Positions 1 through 9,545 are shown, counted from the stretch's first letter. The stretch is DNA of 64,000 nucleotides from Torymus aiolomorphi (GCA_036365515.1 CM070873.1:261365575-261429574); one strand, 5' to 3'. The notes: a model not told the origin generated them from the letters alone. Numbers and translations are program-made.

Positions 1-3000
1 CTTAAAGAATTTGACGAAATTATAGATAATGCAGGGGAGCGCGAGACGAGTATTGAACAGAGCGTGGGGGCAGGCGAGCCGCCGACCATCGAGAGCAACG
101 GCGATGAGATAGCAAGCACTATGTCAGAGAACCGGTGCTTTCTGATGATCGAGATAGGCGGGGAAAAGTACAGAGCGCTTTTTGATCCGGGCGCGATGCT
201 GTCACTTGCAGGGCCGCGCATACTCGAGCGATATCAAAGCCGTCTGCAAGAGTTTAATTCCGCGATACGTACTGTGAACGGCAAAGTCACGCCGATTGCC
301 GGAATACTTAACTTCTCGTTCGAAGTAGGCGCGATCACGAAAGCATTGTCTGTGAAAGTAGTACGTGAGCTCGAAAACGAATTGATTCTTGGGATAGATT
401 TCTGTCGCGAGTTTGGGATTGAGGTGCGTTTTGCAGAGGGTTTGTGGCGAATGAGTCAAGGCGAATGGCGAGCATTCGCGAGCGAGACCGTCGACGGGAA
501 GCCGGAGATTTTCGCGGAGTGCGCGGGAATATCGGAGTTACTTGACGATCAGAGAGTAATTATCGAGCAGCTAGTAGGTCAACTTTTGCCGCCGGTAAGC
601 GAGACGCCGGGAGTAACAGACTTGGTCGAGCATCACATCGACGTTCAGGGAGCCGAGCCAGTCCGTCATAAAATGCGCCGGATGTCACCACGATTGCTTG
701 AGTTCGCGCAGCAAGAAGTCGAGAAATTGAGGCGAGCGGGGATAATTGAGCGATCAGCTAGCGACTGGCGAAGTGCGCCGGTAGTTTCGTGGAGAGGTGA
801 TAAGGGCCGCTTATGTTATGATTATCGCGATGTCAATAAGTGCATGAAGAAAGACGCGTACATACTGCCGAACATGGACTCAATTTTAGATAAACTGCGT
901 AACGCAAAGTATATTTCAAAAATTGATTTGCAGCAGGCGTATTATCAGGTGCCTGTAGAGCGATCGAGTCGGAAATACACTGCATTTGCGATTCCGGGAT
1001 CGGGATTGTGGCAGTTTAAGCGTATGCCTTTTGGTTTAGCGAACGCGCCCGCGACATTTCAACGTTTAATTGATGCGTTATTCGGACCGGAGTACGAGCC
1101 GCACGTTTTCGGTTACTTAGATGATATTATTATCGTGACAGAGACTTTTGATGAGCACGTAAAGTGGCTTAAGCTAGTGTTACAGAAGATAGCCGACGCC
1201 GGGCTAGTAGTGCAGAGACAGAAGTGCGAATTTTGCTGTGATAAAGTAACGTATTTAGGATTTTTATTAGATCGCGAGGGGTTGAGGCCGGATCCCGATC
1301 GAGTGGCACCAGTACTGAATTTTCCAGCGCCGCGTAATATCAAACAGATGCGCTCATTTCTGAGCACGATCGCCTGGTACGCGCGTTTTATTAAAAATTT
1401 TGCCGAGATTAAATTACCGCTCGCTAAGCTGCTGCGTAAAGGGCAGGAATGGGTGTGGGGAGAGGAGCAAGTAGAAGCGTTTGAAGGACTTAAGAAGGCA
1501 TTGACAGAGTCGCCTGTTCTAGCGCGACCGGACTTTTCGAGACCCTTTATAATACAGTGCGATGCGAGCAATTCAGCGTTAGGCGCGCTTATTTCGCAAA
1601 TTTTTGACGATGGAGAGCATCCGATAGTATACGCGAGTCGCATGTTAATTGCCGCCGAGCGAAACTACTCGACAACCGAAAAGGAGTGTCTCGCGCTTAT
1701 TTGGTCGATTAAAAAGTTTAGGCCGTATATTGAGGGGTACAAGTTTAAAGTAATAACCGATCATAGCGCGCTGAAGTGGTTGCGTAATCTTAAGGAGCCG
1801 AGCGGGCGACTCGCGCGGTGGGCGCTCGAGATGCAGCAGTGGGACTTTGATGTTGAGCATAGGAAAGGCGCGTTACATCAGTTTCCTGATGCACTTTCAC
1901 GCATGTATGAGGGAGTAGAGGTTGAGACTGCCGCGTTCTCCGAAATTAAAGATCCGTGGTATTTGCGCATGTTAGCCGAGATCCAAGCGACACCTTTAAA
2001 ATACCAAGATTGGATAATTGAGGACGGAATGCTGTATAGATACCGCATAGATCCTCTTCTCGATCCGGTAGAAAGCGGCGAGGAAAAATTAAAATTAGTC
2101 GTGCCGAGCGAATTGCGAGAGCGTGTAATGAAAGACGCTCACTGCGCGCCGTCTTCGGGGCATCTGGGGATGGAGAAAACATATGATCGAATCGCGCGTG
2201 AATATTACTGGAAGGGGATGTATTACGATGTTAGTAACTTCGTGCGTGAATGCGAGGAGTGTCAGAAATATAAGGTAACGCAAACGGGCGCAAAAGGGTT
2301 GATGGGCAGCCGAATAGTCGAGCGACCGTGGGTTGTAGTAGCCGCCGACCTTATGGAATTTCCGCCGAGTAAGGGCCAATTCAAATACTTGATCGTATTT
2401 CAAGATTTGTTTACGCGCTGGATTGAATTAAAGCCGTTGCGAAAGGCGGATGGAAAGTCAGTAGCGCGAGCGTTGGAGGAACTTATATTATTTAGATGGG
2501 AAACGCCGGAGTATTTTCTTACGGATAATGGACGAGAATTCGATAATCAGATATTGCGAAAAACGTTAGACGAATACGGAGTGAAACACGTAACGACGCC
2601 GCCGTATCACCCGCAAGCGAATCCAGTAGAGCGCAGTAATAGAACATTAAAAACGATGATCGCCGCGTTCGTGGGCGCGGATCATAGGAATTGGGATGCA
2701 CACATTCACGAGTTCAGACATGCAGTAAATACTGCAATGCAGGCGACAACGAGAGTGTCACCAGCATTCCTTAATTTTGGTCGGCATCCGCGACCAGTCA
2801 GGAGTTTGCGCCGTGAGAGCGAACGAGCGAGGCCGGTACTAAAAGTGCCACCGGAGGTCTGGCTTGACCGCGTAAAAAGGTTAGACGCGTTGCGAGATTT
2901 AGTAGCGAAGCATATCGATAAAGCGAGAGAAAAGCAAGAGCGAGAGTATAATAAAGGTAGGCGCGACGTGCGATTCAACGAGGGTGATCTAGTCATGCGA

Positions 3001-3204
3001 AAGACACATCCTCTATCGAGCGGCATTAATAAGTTTTCAGCGAAGCTCGCGCCGAAGTATGAGGGGCCGTTGAAAATCGTGGAAATACGCTCGCCGACCG
3101 TATACATTCTGGAGAGCATCGGTGGGGATTCGCGGCGGATCGCGAAGGCGCACGTTTCGGAGTTGAAGCGTTATCTTCCTCCGAGAGCGGCGCATAATGT
3201 GTGA
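1..3204 (+). CDS. pol: Ty3/gypsy Pol polyprotein (protease, RT, RNase H, integrase), 5' part outside window
   Basis: The reading frame is open from base 1 with no in-frame ATG at the left edge, so the N-terminus is missing. Numbering residues from codon 64-66: aspartic protease with D-P-G at 41-43 and the downstream ILGIDF motif near 107-112; reverse transcriptase about 205-400 with CYDYRDVNK, KIDLQQAYYQV, MPFGLANAPATFQR and catalytic YLDD at 351-354; RNase H about 490-615 with Asp500, Glu540 or 541 and Asp566; integrase with an HHCC zinc finger (His693, His700, Cys730, Cys733) and a D-D-E triad Asp762, Asp821, Glu856. The C-terminus has a KYEGPLKI segment like the GPY/F module. Together these domains copy genomic RNA into DNA and insert it into the host chromosome. 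There are no internal stops. The protease triad D-P-G replaces the usual D-T/S-G. The stop (3202-3204) overlaps an ATG of the next ORF. Confidence 0.92.
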   Translation, partial: LKEFDEIIDNAGERETSIEQSVGAGEPPTIESNGDEIASTMSENRCFLMIEIGGEKYRALFDPGAMLSLAGPRILERYQSRLQEFNSAIRTVNGKVTPIAGILNFSFEVGAITKALSVKVVRELENELILGIDFCREFGIEVRFAEGLWRMSQGEWRAFASETVDGKPEIFAECAGISELLDDQRVIIEQLVGQLLPPVSETPGVTDLVEHHIDVQGAEPVRHKMRRMSPRLLEFAQQEVEKLRRAGIIERSASDWRSAPVVSWRGDKGRLCYDYRDVNKCMKKDAYILPNMDSILDKLRNAKYISKIDLQQAYYQVPVERSSRKYTAFAIPGSGLWQFKRMPFGLANAPATFQRLIDALFGPEYEPHVFGYLDDIIIVTETFDEHVKWLKLVLQKIADAGLVVQRQKCEFCCDKVTYLGFLLDREGLRPDPDRVAPVLNFPAPRNIKQMRSFLSTIAWYARFIKNFAEIKLPLAKLLRKGQEWVWGEEQVEAFEGLKKALTESPVLARPDFSRPFIIQCDASNSALGALISQIFDDGEHPIVYASRMLIAAERNYSTTEKECLALIWSIKKFRPYIEGYKFKVITDHSALKWLRNLKEPSGRLARWALEMQQWDFDVEHRKGALHQFPDALSRMYEGVEVETAAFSEIKDPWYLRMLAEIQATPLKYQDWIIEDGMLYRYRIDPLLDPVESGEEKLKLVVPSELRERVMKDAHCAPSSGHLGMEKTYDRIAREYYWKGMYYDVSNFVRECEECQKYKVTQTGAKGLMGSRIVERPWVVVAADLMEFPPSKGQFKYLIVFQDLFTRWIELKPLRKADGKSVARALEELILFRWETPEYFLTDNGREFDNQILRKTLDEYGVKHVTTPPYHPQANPVERSNRTLKTMIAAFVGADHRNWDAHIHEFRHAVNTAMQATTRVSPAFLNFGRHPRPVRSLRRESERARPVLKVPPEVWLDRVKRLDALRDLVAKHIDKAREKQEREYNKGRRDVRFNEGDLVMRKTHPLSSGINKFSAKLAPKYEGPLKIVEIRSPTVYILESIGGDSRRIAKAHVSELKRYLPPRAAHNV

Positions 3205-4951
3205 ACAGAAAACTAACTTTGTATCTTATTTTAGGGAAGAAAAAAAAAAAAACCAAAAAAAAATGACCGACGAGAGACCGTCCACCAGCCGCAGCTGGTA
3301 TGACATGTGGTGCGAGGAGAATCCGGAGGAGGAAGCGTCGTTGAGACGCCAGAGAGCAGCCAACGCTGCGTTGCGCCGCCAGAGCGAACAACGAGAGCGA
3401 GAAGAAAGCATGCGACCCGCACATGAGACGGCAGCTGACGACCCCCCTCTGATGGTCGACGTTGGCGACGAAACATCGGAGTTGAACGATGCGAGCGGTG
3501 CCAACGCATCGGTAGAGGCAGTCACGACCGCTCCAATACCCGCGGAGATCGCCGGAGAGCGACAGAGAGCAGTGGCTACCGGCGCCATCCTTAGACGGCT
3601 GCCCCTGCCGCAGGGGGAAGTACTTGGAGAAATCAGGGCAACCGATAAATCTCGTGGCCAGGTTTTAGGCGAGCGCCTGGATGGAGCGGCCGCAGCGCAC
3701 AGTATATTGGCGCAAGTACTCAAAAGCGTCGAGCGCGCGAGCGAGGAGCAATCGCTTGTAGAGCGAGATATAGAAGTGATGCAGGTCGATCCAGTTAGCC
3801 CCAGGGTGATAGCCGAGCGCGTGCACGTCGAGCCGGCTGGCGCGGAGGTGCAGTGCTTTAACGGCGAAGAGAACTGGGACAGCGACGGGGACACTATGCC
3901 GCCAGCCTTGCCGTTGTTTGTCCCCGTGGTCGACGTCTCTCCTCCTAGGCGTCTATCGAGAGGCGCGCGCCGACGAGCAAGGCGCTACAACCCCAACCGT
4001 CAGCTGGTGCTCGATGACTACGAGCCAGGGTGGGCATCACCACCTCCGGAGGAAACACTTCCCGGGCCCGCTGTGTGGCCACCAGTTCACCGTCGCGCCC
4101 AGACACCACCAGAGCAGAACGCAGGCGGAGTACGTCCGATGGAGCCGCAAAGAATTCCGACGCCGCCGTCGATCGCCGAAGATCGCCGCGGAGGGGAAGA
4201 GCATCGGGCCCAAGAGCAACCACGGGTGAAGAGGCGTGGAGTGATGTTTGGAGATCTAGCGCCCGTGCCGATCGACCTCGCCGTTGACCCACCACCTTTC
4301 GCCTGTTTCAATTGCTGGCAATGGGGGCATCAGTTAAACAATTGCGCAGAGCCGAGGGTCCTCACCCTCTGTTATAACTGCGGCCGTAGAGGTGTGGACC
4401 TCTCGAACTGCCCCAGGTGCTGTGAGGCGCATCGCACCTTCTTGGAGCGCACGTACGCGGACGAGCGTAGAATGCGAGAGCAGCAAGAGGCTCGAGACAG
4501 AGCAGCTGCTTTGGAAGAGGAGCAGCGGCAGTGGCGTAACAGGCTAATCGAGCAGGAGCGGGCATTGAACGAGCGCCGAAGACAAGAAAATAACGCGGCG
4601 GAGGAGCGAGAACGTCGAGCACGCGAAATCGCCCAGCAGGAGTGTTGGGTACGAGAGGATCGCCTACGCCGCGAAGAAGCCAGCCGTCGTGCCGAGTTGG
4701 AGTGGCAACGCAGAGAAGAGCCCAGGACTCAACACCATCAGCAGCAACAGCGTACCGCGTATCCACGCTGGCCGACCGAGCCGCCGGCGGTTCAATATAG
4801 GGCGAATGAGCGGGGTGCGTACTGGGAGCCTCACGCACCTGGTGTGTCAGAGACCTTGCGTCTCCTAGACGAACTGCGAGGAGTCCCTGAGGCGACCAGG
4901 AACGCCATCCTGGACTCATTGTACGGCCACTCGAGCCAGTCGCGCTATTAA
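3197..4951 (+). CDS. Gag-like CCHC zinc-knuckle, coiled-coil protein encoded downstream of pol
   Basis: The ORF has 584 codons from the ATG at 3197, which overlaps the pol stop. A more likely start is the ATG at 3263, after an A-rich leader and a possible splice acceptor; this gives 562 aa. Seen in the protein: an acidic, Arg-rich N-terminal half; a canonical CCHC knuckle C370-x2-C373-x4-H378-x4-C383; a second knuckle C392-x2-C395-x4-V400-x4-C405 with Val in the His position; a highly charged Glu/Arg/Gln stretch at about 410-500 that should form a long coiled coil; and a Gln/His-rich segment. Zinc knuckles of this kind are typical of retroviral and retrotransposon Gag nucleocapsid. I see no signal peptide or membrane span, so it is not an Env. 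No capsid-like core is recognisable. Its place after pol is unusual. It may package RNA, or be an accessory Gag. Confidence 0.75.
   Translation: MCEQKTNFVSYFREEKKKNQKKMTDERPSTSRSWYDMWCEENPEEEASLRRQRAANAALRRQSEQREREESMRPAHETAADDPPLMVDVGDETSELNDASGANASVEAVTTAPIPAEIAGERQRAVATGAILRRLPLPQGEVLGEIRATDKSRGQVLGERLDGAAAAHSILAQVLKSVERASEEQSLVERDIEVMQVDPVSPRVIAERVHVEPAGAEVQCFNGEENWDSDGDTMPPALPLFVPVVDVSPPRRLSRGARRRARRYNPNRQLVLDDYEPGWASPPPEETLPGPAVWPPVHRRAQTPPEQNAGGVRPMEPQRIPTPPSIAEDRRGGEEHRAQEQPRVKRRGVMFGDLAPVPIDLAVDPPPFACFNCWQWGHQLNNCAEPRVLTLCYNCGRRGVDLSNCPRCCEAHRTFLERTYADERRMREQQEARDRAAALEEEQRQWRNRLIEQERALNERRRQENNAAEERERRAREIAQQECWVREDRLRREEASRRAELEWQRREEPRTQHHQQQQRTAYPRWPTEPPAVQYRANERGAYWEPHAPGVSETLRLLDELRGVPEATRNAILDSLYGHSSQSRY
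3213..3234 (+). promoter_or_regulatory. Candidate branch point plus 3' splice acceptor before the second ORF
   Basis: CTAAC (3213-3217) is followed by a T-rich tract and AG at 3233-3234. This is the layout of a branch point and 3' splice site. It lies between the pol stop and the first good ATG (3263) of the next ORF. Gypsy-like retroviruses of insects make their 3' ORF (env) from a spliced mRNA, so this could serve the same purpose. The donor would lie left of the window or inside pol and was not identified. Confidence 0.45.
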
Positions 4952-6530
4952 AAGGTGGTCGGCGCGCGTAATTAGTATAAGATAAAATTAGGTAGCGAGC
5001 TAGAAAATGACATAAGTTAAGTAGATTCATGTTGGTTTAATGGAGACCAGTTAGCGAGCGATCAATTTTATGTTTAAACTTAGTAGAGACCACATTAGGA
5101 TAAGTATAGTGTTAGTTGAGATCAAGCGACGACATACGATAATTGTGACCAGACTGTAAATAATGTACATAGTATTTTAAGGCCGTAGTTATAGTAGAGA
5201 CCGAACGCGTGCGGAGATAAAATTTAATCGTGAGTGAACGAAGGGAATAATCGGCCGTCTTTTCCTGAGGAAAAGTTGTGGCCTGAGGAGGGGGAGTGCG
5301 ACGCTGTAAAATGCGTCTTTAGCGAACGCGAGCGCAGGACGAGAGCGACGCCAGAACGAAGCGAAGACGAGAAAGAGCAGGCAACGCGACCACGCTACGT
5401 CTTTGAAAATCGTATCGTGGTCGCGAATATTCGGGGGGGGGGGGCCGCGCGTGGAGGGGAGGACGTAACAGCGCGAGCTCAGTCCCCTTCCGTCACGCGC
5501 GCGAGACGCAAGCCACGGTGCCCTGAAAAGGAAAAGGAGAGTGAGTGTGTGCCAAGGAGAGGTCAAGAGAGCGACGAGAGGGGCCCAGGACGGGGATAGG
5601 AGGCGCAGGAGTCCTGCATTTTGCTGAGCAGCCGGACCGACGACCCCGCTGCGGTCCGGGAGAGGTGTTCGTCGACAAGGTACAAACAGCGTACAATTGT
5701 TACAGCGGCAATCGGCGAGCGAGCGAGCGTGGTGCGACGTCGAGCGGACGTCGTTGCCATCGGGGCGAAATAGCGCGCGGAAGTAAATGAGAGTGTGTGC
5801 GAGTGTGAGAGAATACGCGCGCGGGGCGAAAATAAGATCATCGCGCCGATTTCGGGAGTGCCGAGGGGATCATCGCGCGATTCGTTCGGTGTGAGTTGTC
5901 CGGGTAGTGGTGCTTTCCTCCCTTCGGGGAGGACATTTTCTCCGTGAGCGAGAGCGACGGGGAATCGGGCGCACGCGTAAGCGAGTAATAGCCGCGGTCC
6001 CGTGGCGGCGTGCCACGCGAAGCACGCCCTGAGGAAGATCTCTAGCCGGGGATTTTGTGTTGCGAGCGTGAGCGTGTGTGTATGTGTGAAGCGAACAACT
6101 GCGTGAGATCGCCTGGCGCCTTAGAAATTCGGCGATCTACAGAGTCGTAAGCGAGAGAACGTTTATCGCGGTATCCGGGACTTGCGCCTGCGAGCGTAAT
6201 TACCGCGTTATAACTTGTATCCGAGAGAGGCGCTATATAAGCTTTTCTACAGGATATGTCAAAGGGCGCGTATATATGATGTATATGTAAGCAGTAATAT
6301 AAACATAAACACATAATAAGAAAGAAATAACATAACCCTTTGATATATAAGTATATCTATAATCTATAAGTTAAATATATAAGTAATTAAAAAAATTTGA
6401 GTATATACGTATGTATCAAAGGGCGCGGCAGCGCTCTGCTTGGCGAGTATAAGGAACGAAGTGACAGACGAGCAAACGGGGCATCGGCGCCGTCGGCGCA
6501 CCCTTTATTCTTTGGTGTGATGTTCTAACC
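4952..6530 (+). repeat. 3' non-coding region of the gypsy element with probable 3' LTR
   Basis: There is no convincing gene here; the short ORFs are GC-rich chance frames. Two purine-rich tracts could be the polypurine primer: 5285-5296, followed directly by TG at 5297, and 5451-5464. A run of G residues lies at about 5431-5442. A TATA-like CTATATAAG is at about 6231 and the 12-mer TCAAAGGGCGCG occurs twice, near 6258 and 6417. The second LTR is outside the window, so the LTR ends cannot be fixed; 5297 to about 6530 is my best guess. Confidence 0.4.
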
Positions 6531-6798
6531 CTACTTTTTTTTGTCATATTTATTTATTTTTTATTTATTTATTAAACCAGAGTAAGTACATAGGTATTAC
6601 AATAATATCAATATACATTTTTACATTACATGCGTAACCCAGCAGAGGAAGTATTTCCTGTATGCTGGTCTGGTGACTTAAACTAACTTAAAACTAAATT
6701 GAAATATTGTCCCTGATTGTTTGTCGATCTTGTATCCCCGTAGCTAGCAGCTACGGAGTCAAGTCGACAACCACACATTATTCATGACTTTTCTTCTA

Positions 6799-7707
6799 TC
6801 ACCAATATCTAACCAACATTTGTCTTGCTGTTGTAAATGATTCCGTGGATGCGTTTCTGTCTCTTGCAAAGATGATTCTTTCGTAGCTGTTTAGTCTTGT
6901 TGGGCAGGTGAGTCCCATTGCACAGGTAACTCTGTAGTGTGGGAACATCAATCTGTGTTGGTTGGCTGAGTCACATTTACATGTTGATGTAAAAACAATG
7001 TCGTCTACTACTATGAGATCGTTGTATTTCGGGTGCTGTTCTAGAGTATACATTGAGTTTGTAAATGTTTGTTTACCTCGAATGCCTCTGTCGAAATACA
7101 GTAGTGCTTTATTACAGCCTAGATAGTTGAGATCTCCGTAAGACATGCGGTAGGTGTTATCTTGCAGTATAGGCTTTCCCGGTGCGCCACTTGCTTCCAT
7201 TGACATGGTTTTTGTATTGTTATCCTCAGCCATTTTATCTATCGTACTAAATACAGTTTCTATGGGATTATATTTTTCGTTGTTGTGTTCCTTTTTTATT
7301 TCAATATCTTTGGATTTTTCTTTGACAAAGTGTATATGTTTTATTTCATTATTTCCGTTAGTAATACGATAGTCACAACACTTATTGCTTAAAGTTGTAT
7401 TTTTGTTGCTCTCTGAGAGCGTCCACCTGTTAGCAATCATATTTGCAATTTCGATGATAATTTGTTGATTAATATTGAGTTTTCGGATTTTGTTCCAGTT
7501 GTAATTAGATAATCGACGATGAGAACGTTTATAATGTAGTGTGCATAACCCGTGTGCGCATATATATGTTCTTATATCCAGTAACAGTTTATCGGACTCT
7601 AAACTCCCCATGGACTTCCAATGTGGGATGTCTGTGTCCGATATCTTTATTAGTGAATAATATAGTTGCTTTATCTGTTTACAGTTAATATTATTAGTAT
7701 TATTCAT
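6799..7707 (-). CDS. Unrecognised 302-aa ORF directly downstream of the LINE RT fragment
   Basis: The ATG at 7707 lies 15 bases after the RT stop on the same strand, and the ORF runs to a TGA at 6799. The protein is Asn/Ile/Lys-rich in its first half. The second half is more compact, with a Cys198, a Cys-x-Cys pair (243, 245) and Cys262 and Cys268, which may bind metal or form disulfides. I see no signal peptide or transmembrane span, and I do not recognise the family. Shared strand, spacing and AT-rich codon use suggest it belongs to the LINE as a 3' ORF. It could also be captured host or viral sequence. An open frame of this length in AT-rich DNA is unlikely by chance. Confidence 0.5.
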   Translation of the reverse strand: MNNTNNINCKQIKQLYYSLIKISDTDIPHWKSMGSLESDKLLLDIRTYICAHGLCTLHYKRSHRRLSNYNWNKIRKLNINQQIIIEIANMIANRWTLSESNKNTTLSNKCCDYRITNGNNEIKHIHFVKEKSKDIEIKKEHNNEKYNPIETVFSTIDKMAEDNNTKTMSMEASGAPGKPILQDNTYRMSYGDLNYLGCNKALLYFDRGIRGKQTFTNSMYTLEQHPKYNDLIVVDDIVFTSTCKCDSANQHRLMFPHYRVTCAMGLTCPTRLNSYERIIFARDRNASTESFTTARQMLVRYW

Positions 7708-7722
7708 GGGTGTTTTATTATG

Positions 7723-8211
7723 CTAGATGTTTGCTTTTATCCAGATCTTGATTTTATATTTCAGACTTTTTTTATTCGTTATTGTTTTAAGGTCATTAGG
7801 CAGTTTGTTGTAGGTAGTTAGTGCTCTAATGTAGCTGTTTTTGATGCTGATGCGTTTACAACGTTTAGGTATTGGTATACTTTTATTCCTCGTTACTTTG
7901 TCGGATTCTATATATTTGTCTTGTAATTCTTTGTAATGAAATATTAGTGACTCAAAGGTAAAAATTTGCTCTATATTTAGTGGATTTCTGTCATAAATAA
8001 AATTGTTTTTATTTATAAGTTTAAGCAGTCTGTTTTGCAGGCTTTGTAAGCTTTTGGTTCTACCTGCGTAAGCGCCTCCCCAGGCTATAATACCGTAGGA
8101 GGTGATACTGTGGAACAACGCATAGTAAATCATACGGAGATTGTCTGTGTCCATTATAATAGACAGTTTGTATAAAATGAAAGTAAGGTATTTGGTCTTA
8201 TTATATATACC
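7723..8211 (-). pseudogene. Non-LTR reverse transcriptase, C-terminal fragment
   Basis: The fragment begins after an in-frame stop, and a Met at 8154 is only an internal residue. It contains the segment IYYALFHSITSYGIIAWGG followed by a leucine- and lysine-rich stretch (LQSLQNRLLKLINK) and an SYIRALTTYNKLP segment. This pattern is typical of the region just after the palm/thumb of LINE reverse transcriptases of the jockey/CR1-like kind. The catalytic FADD box and the endonuclease are absent, so this copy cannot move on its own. The clade cannot be settled by eye. Confidence 0.7.
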
Positions 8212-8521
8212 TTATCATTTTTTTTTATACGGAGATACCGCGCATGCGGTACTCAATTAGAAAGCATTTTTCATTTACATTCTGCCTGTAAAGTTTCTTT
8301 GTGAAAGATGCTTTCGTATTGAAGCTATCAAGCTATAAAGTTTTCGTCGCCGCGAAATCAAAATATTTTTTTCCTCCAGCCTCTAGTGAAAATTTTTCGC
8401 AGCCTGGGGGTAAGACAGCCTGGCTGTAATTGATGTCAAATCGTATAAGAATATAGTTATATTTCAGTACTAACGGCGTACGAAGCGCGGCACTACTGTG
8501 CTTGATTCTTGATCATGGGGA

Positions 8522-8525
<4 letters not shown>

Positions 8526-8588
<63 letters not shown>
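8526..8588. repeat. (GA)n microsatellite
   Basis: About 31 uninterrupted GA units; a shorter GA run follows at about 8612. Confidence 0.97.
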
Positions 8589-8590
<2 letters not shown>

Positions 8591-8753
8591 TATGTCAGTG
8601 TGTGATTGCGGAGAGAGAGAGTGGGTTATGTTGTTTGTCAACCAAAAATATCTACTATATTGATGCCTAACCCCTAATATATATGTATAAAAAACATATA
8701 CATTGACAGTAGAAAGCAGAGATCAAGATGTAGTTCTGTTTTTATTTTTTTAA

Positions 8754-9465
8754 GGGGTTATATCTGGTTGGAGCTCAAAAAAAAAGGCCTTTTTTCATAT
8801 TTTTTTTGAGCTCGTTTTTAAATTAGCATAAATAAATAATATATGAATCGGTTAAGCAACTCTTTTTTGGGAATATAAAAAAATTTCTTTATTGGTGAAA
8901 ATTTACAAAATGGCGGCTATTTGTCAATAAATGTAAAGCAGTATTTGAAAAAGTATCTCTGCGGCACGCAGTGGAAGTCCTCTGGATCACCATCTGGAAC
9001 AATAAAAAAATTTTTTTCATATATACATGAGTTTTGCGGTTGAAGTACACACGATTATATTTTTAGGAATTTTTTTCGCAAAATGAGGGTTGTTCAAGCA
9101 AAAAGTTGCGTTTTCGACGAAAAAATCGACTTAAATTGTTTATAACTTTTTTAATTGTTTATCGATCGTTGAAATCGTGTGTACTTAAACAGATAATCTA
9201 ATGAAGAAGCTACAGTTAAAATTTCAAATCAATCGGATGAAAACTCATCGAGTTTTACTGCGTGCCGATTTTGAAAACTTGGTTTTACTGCTTGGTTTTA
9301 AAACTTGGTTTTAAAACTTGGTTTTACTGCGTGCCGATTTTGAAAATTTGTCTGAGTTTCTTTCATGTTTGGACATTATTGATCATAAATCTAGGGATGT
9401 TTTACCATACTTAAGCCAATAAAAAAAAAATGGAAAAAAAAAAAATTCCAACCAGATATAACCCC
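8754..9465. mobile_element. 712-bp TTAA-flanked element with 19-bp terminal inverted repeats
   Basis: The left end GGGGTTATATCTGGTTGGA (8754-8772) is the exact reverse complement of 9447-9465. TTAA flanks both ends (8750-8753 and 9466-9469), the target duplication typical of piggyBac-type transposition. There is no coding capacity, so it is a non-autonomous MITE. The terminal GGGG is not the common piggyBac CCY end, so the family is uncertain. Inside, the phrase AACTTGGTTTTA recurs near 9275-9325. Confidence 0.8.
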
Positions 9466-9545
9466 TTAAGTACTATCAGATCGGATCTTAGAAATTGAAT
9501 CTATCCCAACTATACGGCTACTACAATACAAGAGTTTAGATAAGT

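Larger units (their letters stand above)
1..6530 (+). mobile_element. Ty3/gypsy-type LTR retrotransposon, cut by left window edge
   Basis: The element contains a pol ORF that is open to the left edge, then a second ORF with zinc knuckles (3197-4951), then 1.6 kb of GC-rich non-coding DNA that should include the 3' LTR. The domain order protease, RT, RNase H, integrase is the Ty3/gypsy order. The 5' LTR, primer-binding site and any upstream gag lie outside the window, so completeness cannot be judged. Both ORFs are long and undisrupted, which suggests recent activity. The right boundary is approximate: a non-LTR element begins near 6541. Confidence 0.85.
6541..8212 (-). mobile_element. 5'-truncated non-LTR retrotransposon (LINE)
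   Basis: Reading on the - strand, a reverse-transcriptase tail (8211-7723) is followed by a second ORF (7707-6799) and an A-rich 3' end with repeated ATAAATA-type units near 6541-6575. The frame opens only after a stop at about 8212, so most of the RT is missing, as is usual for LINE copies truncated during reverse transcription. Composition is AT-rich, unlike the GC-rich gypsy element beside it, so this is a separate insertion at or near the end of that element. Target-site duplications were not identified. Confidence 0.6.

Noticed and set aside
5234..5841. Overlapping ORFs in the gypsy tail as a further gene
   Set aside because: They are Arg/Glu-rich chance frames in GC-rich probable LTR DNA with no conserved motif.
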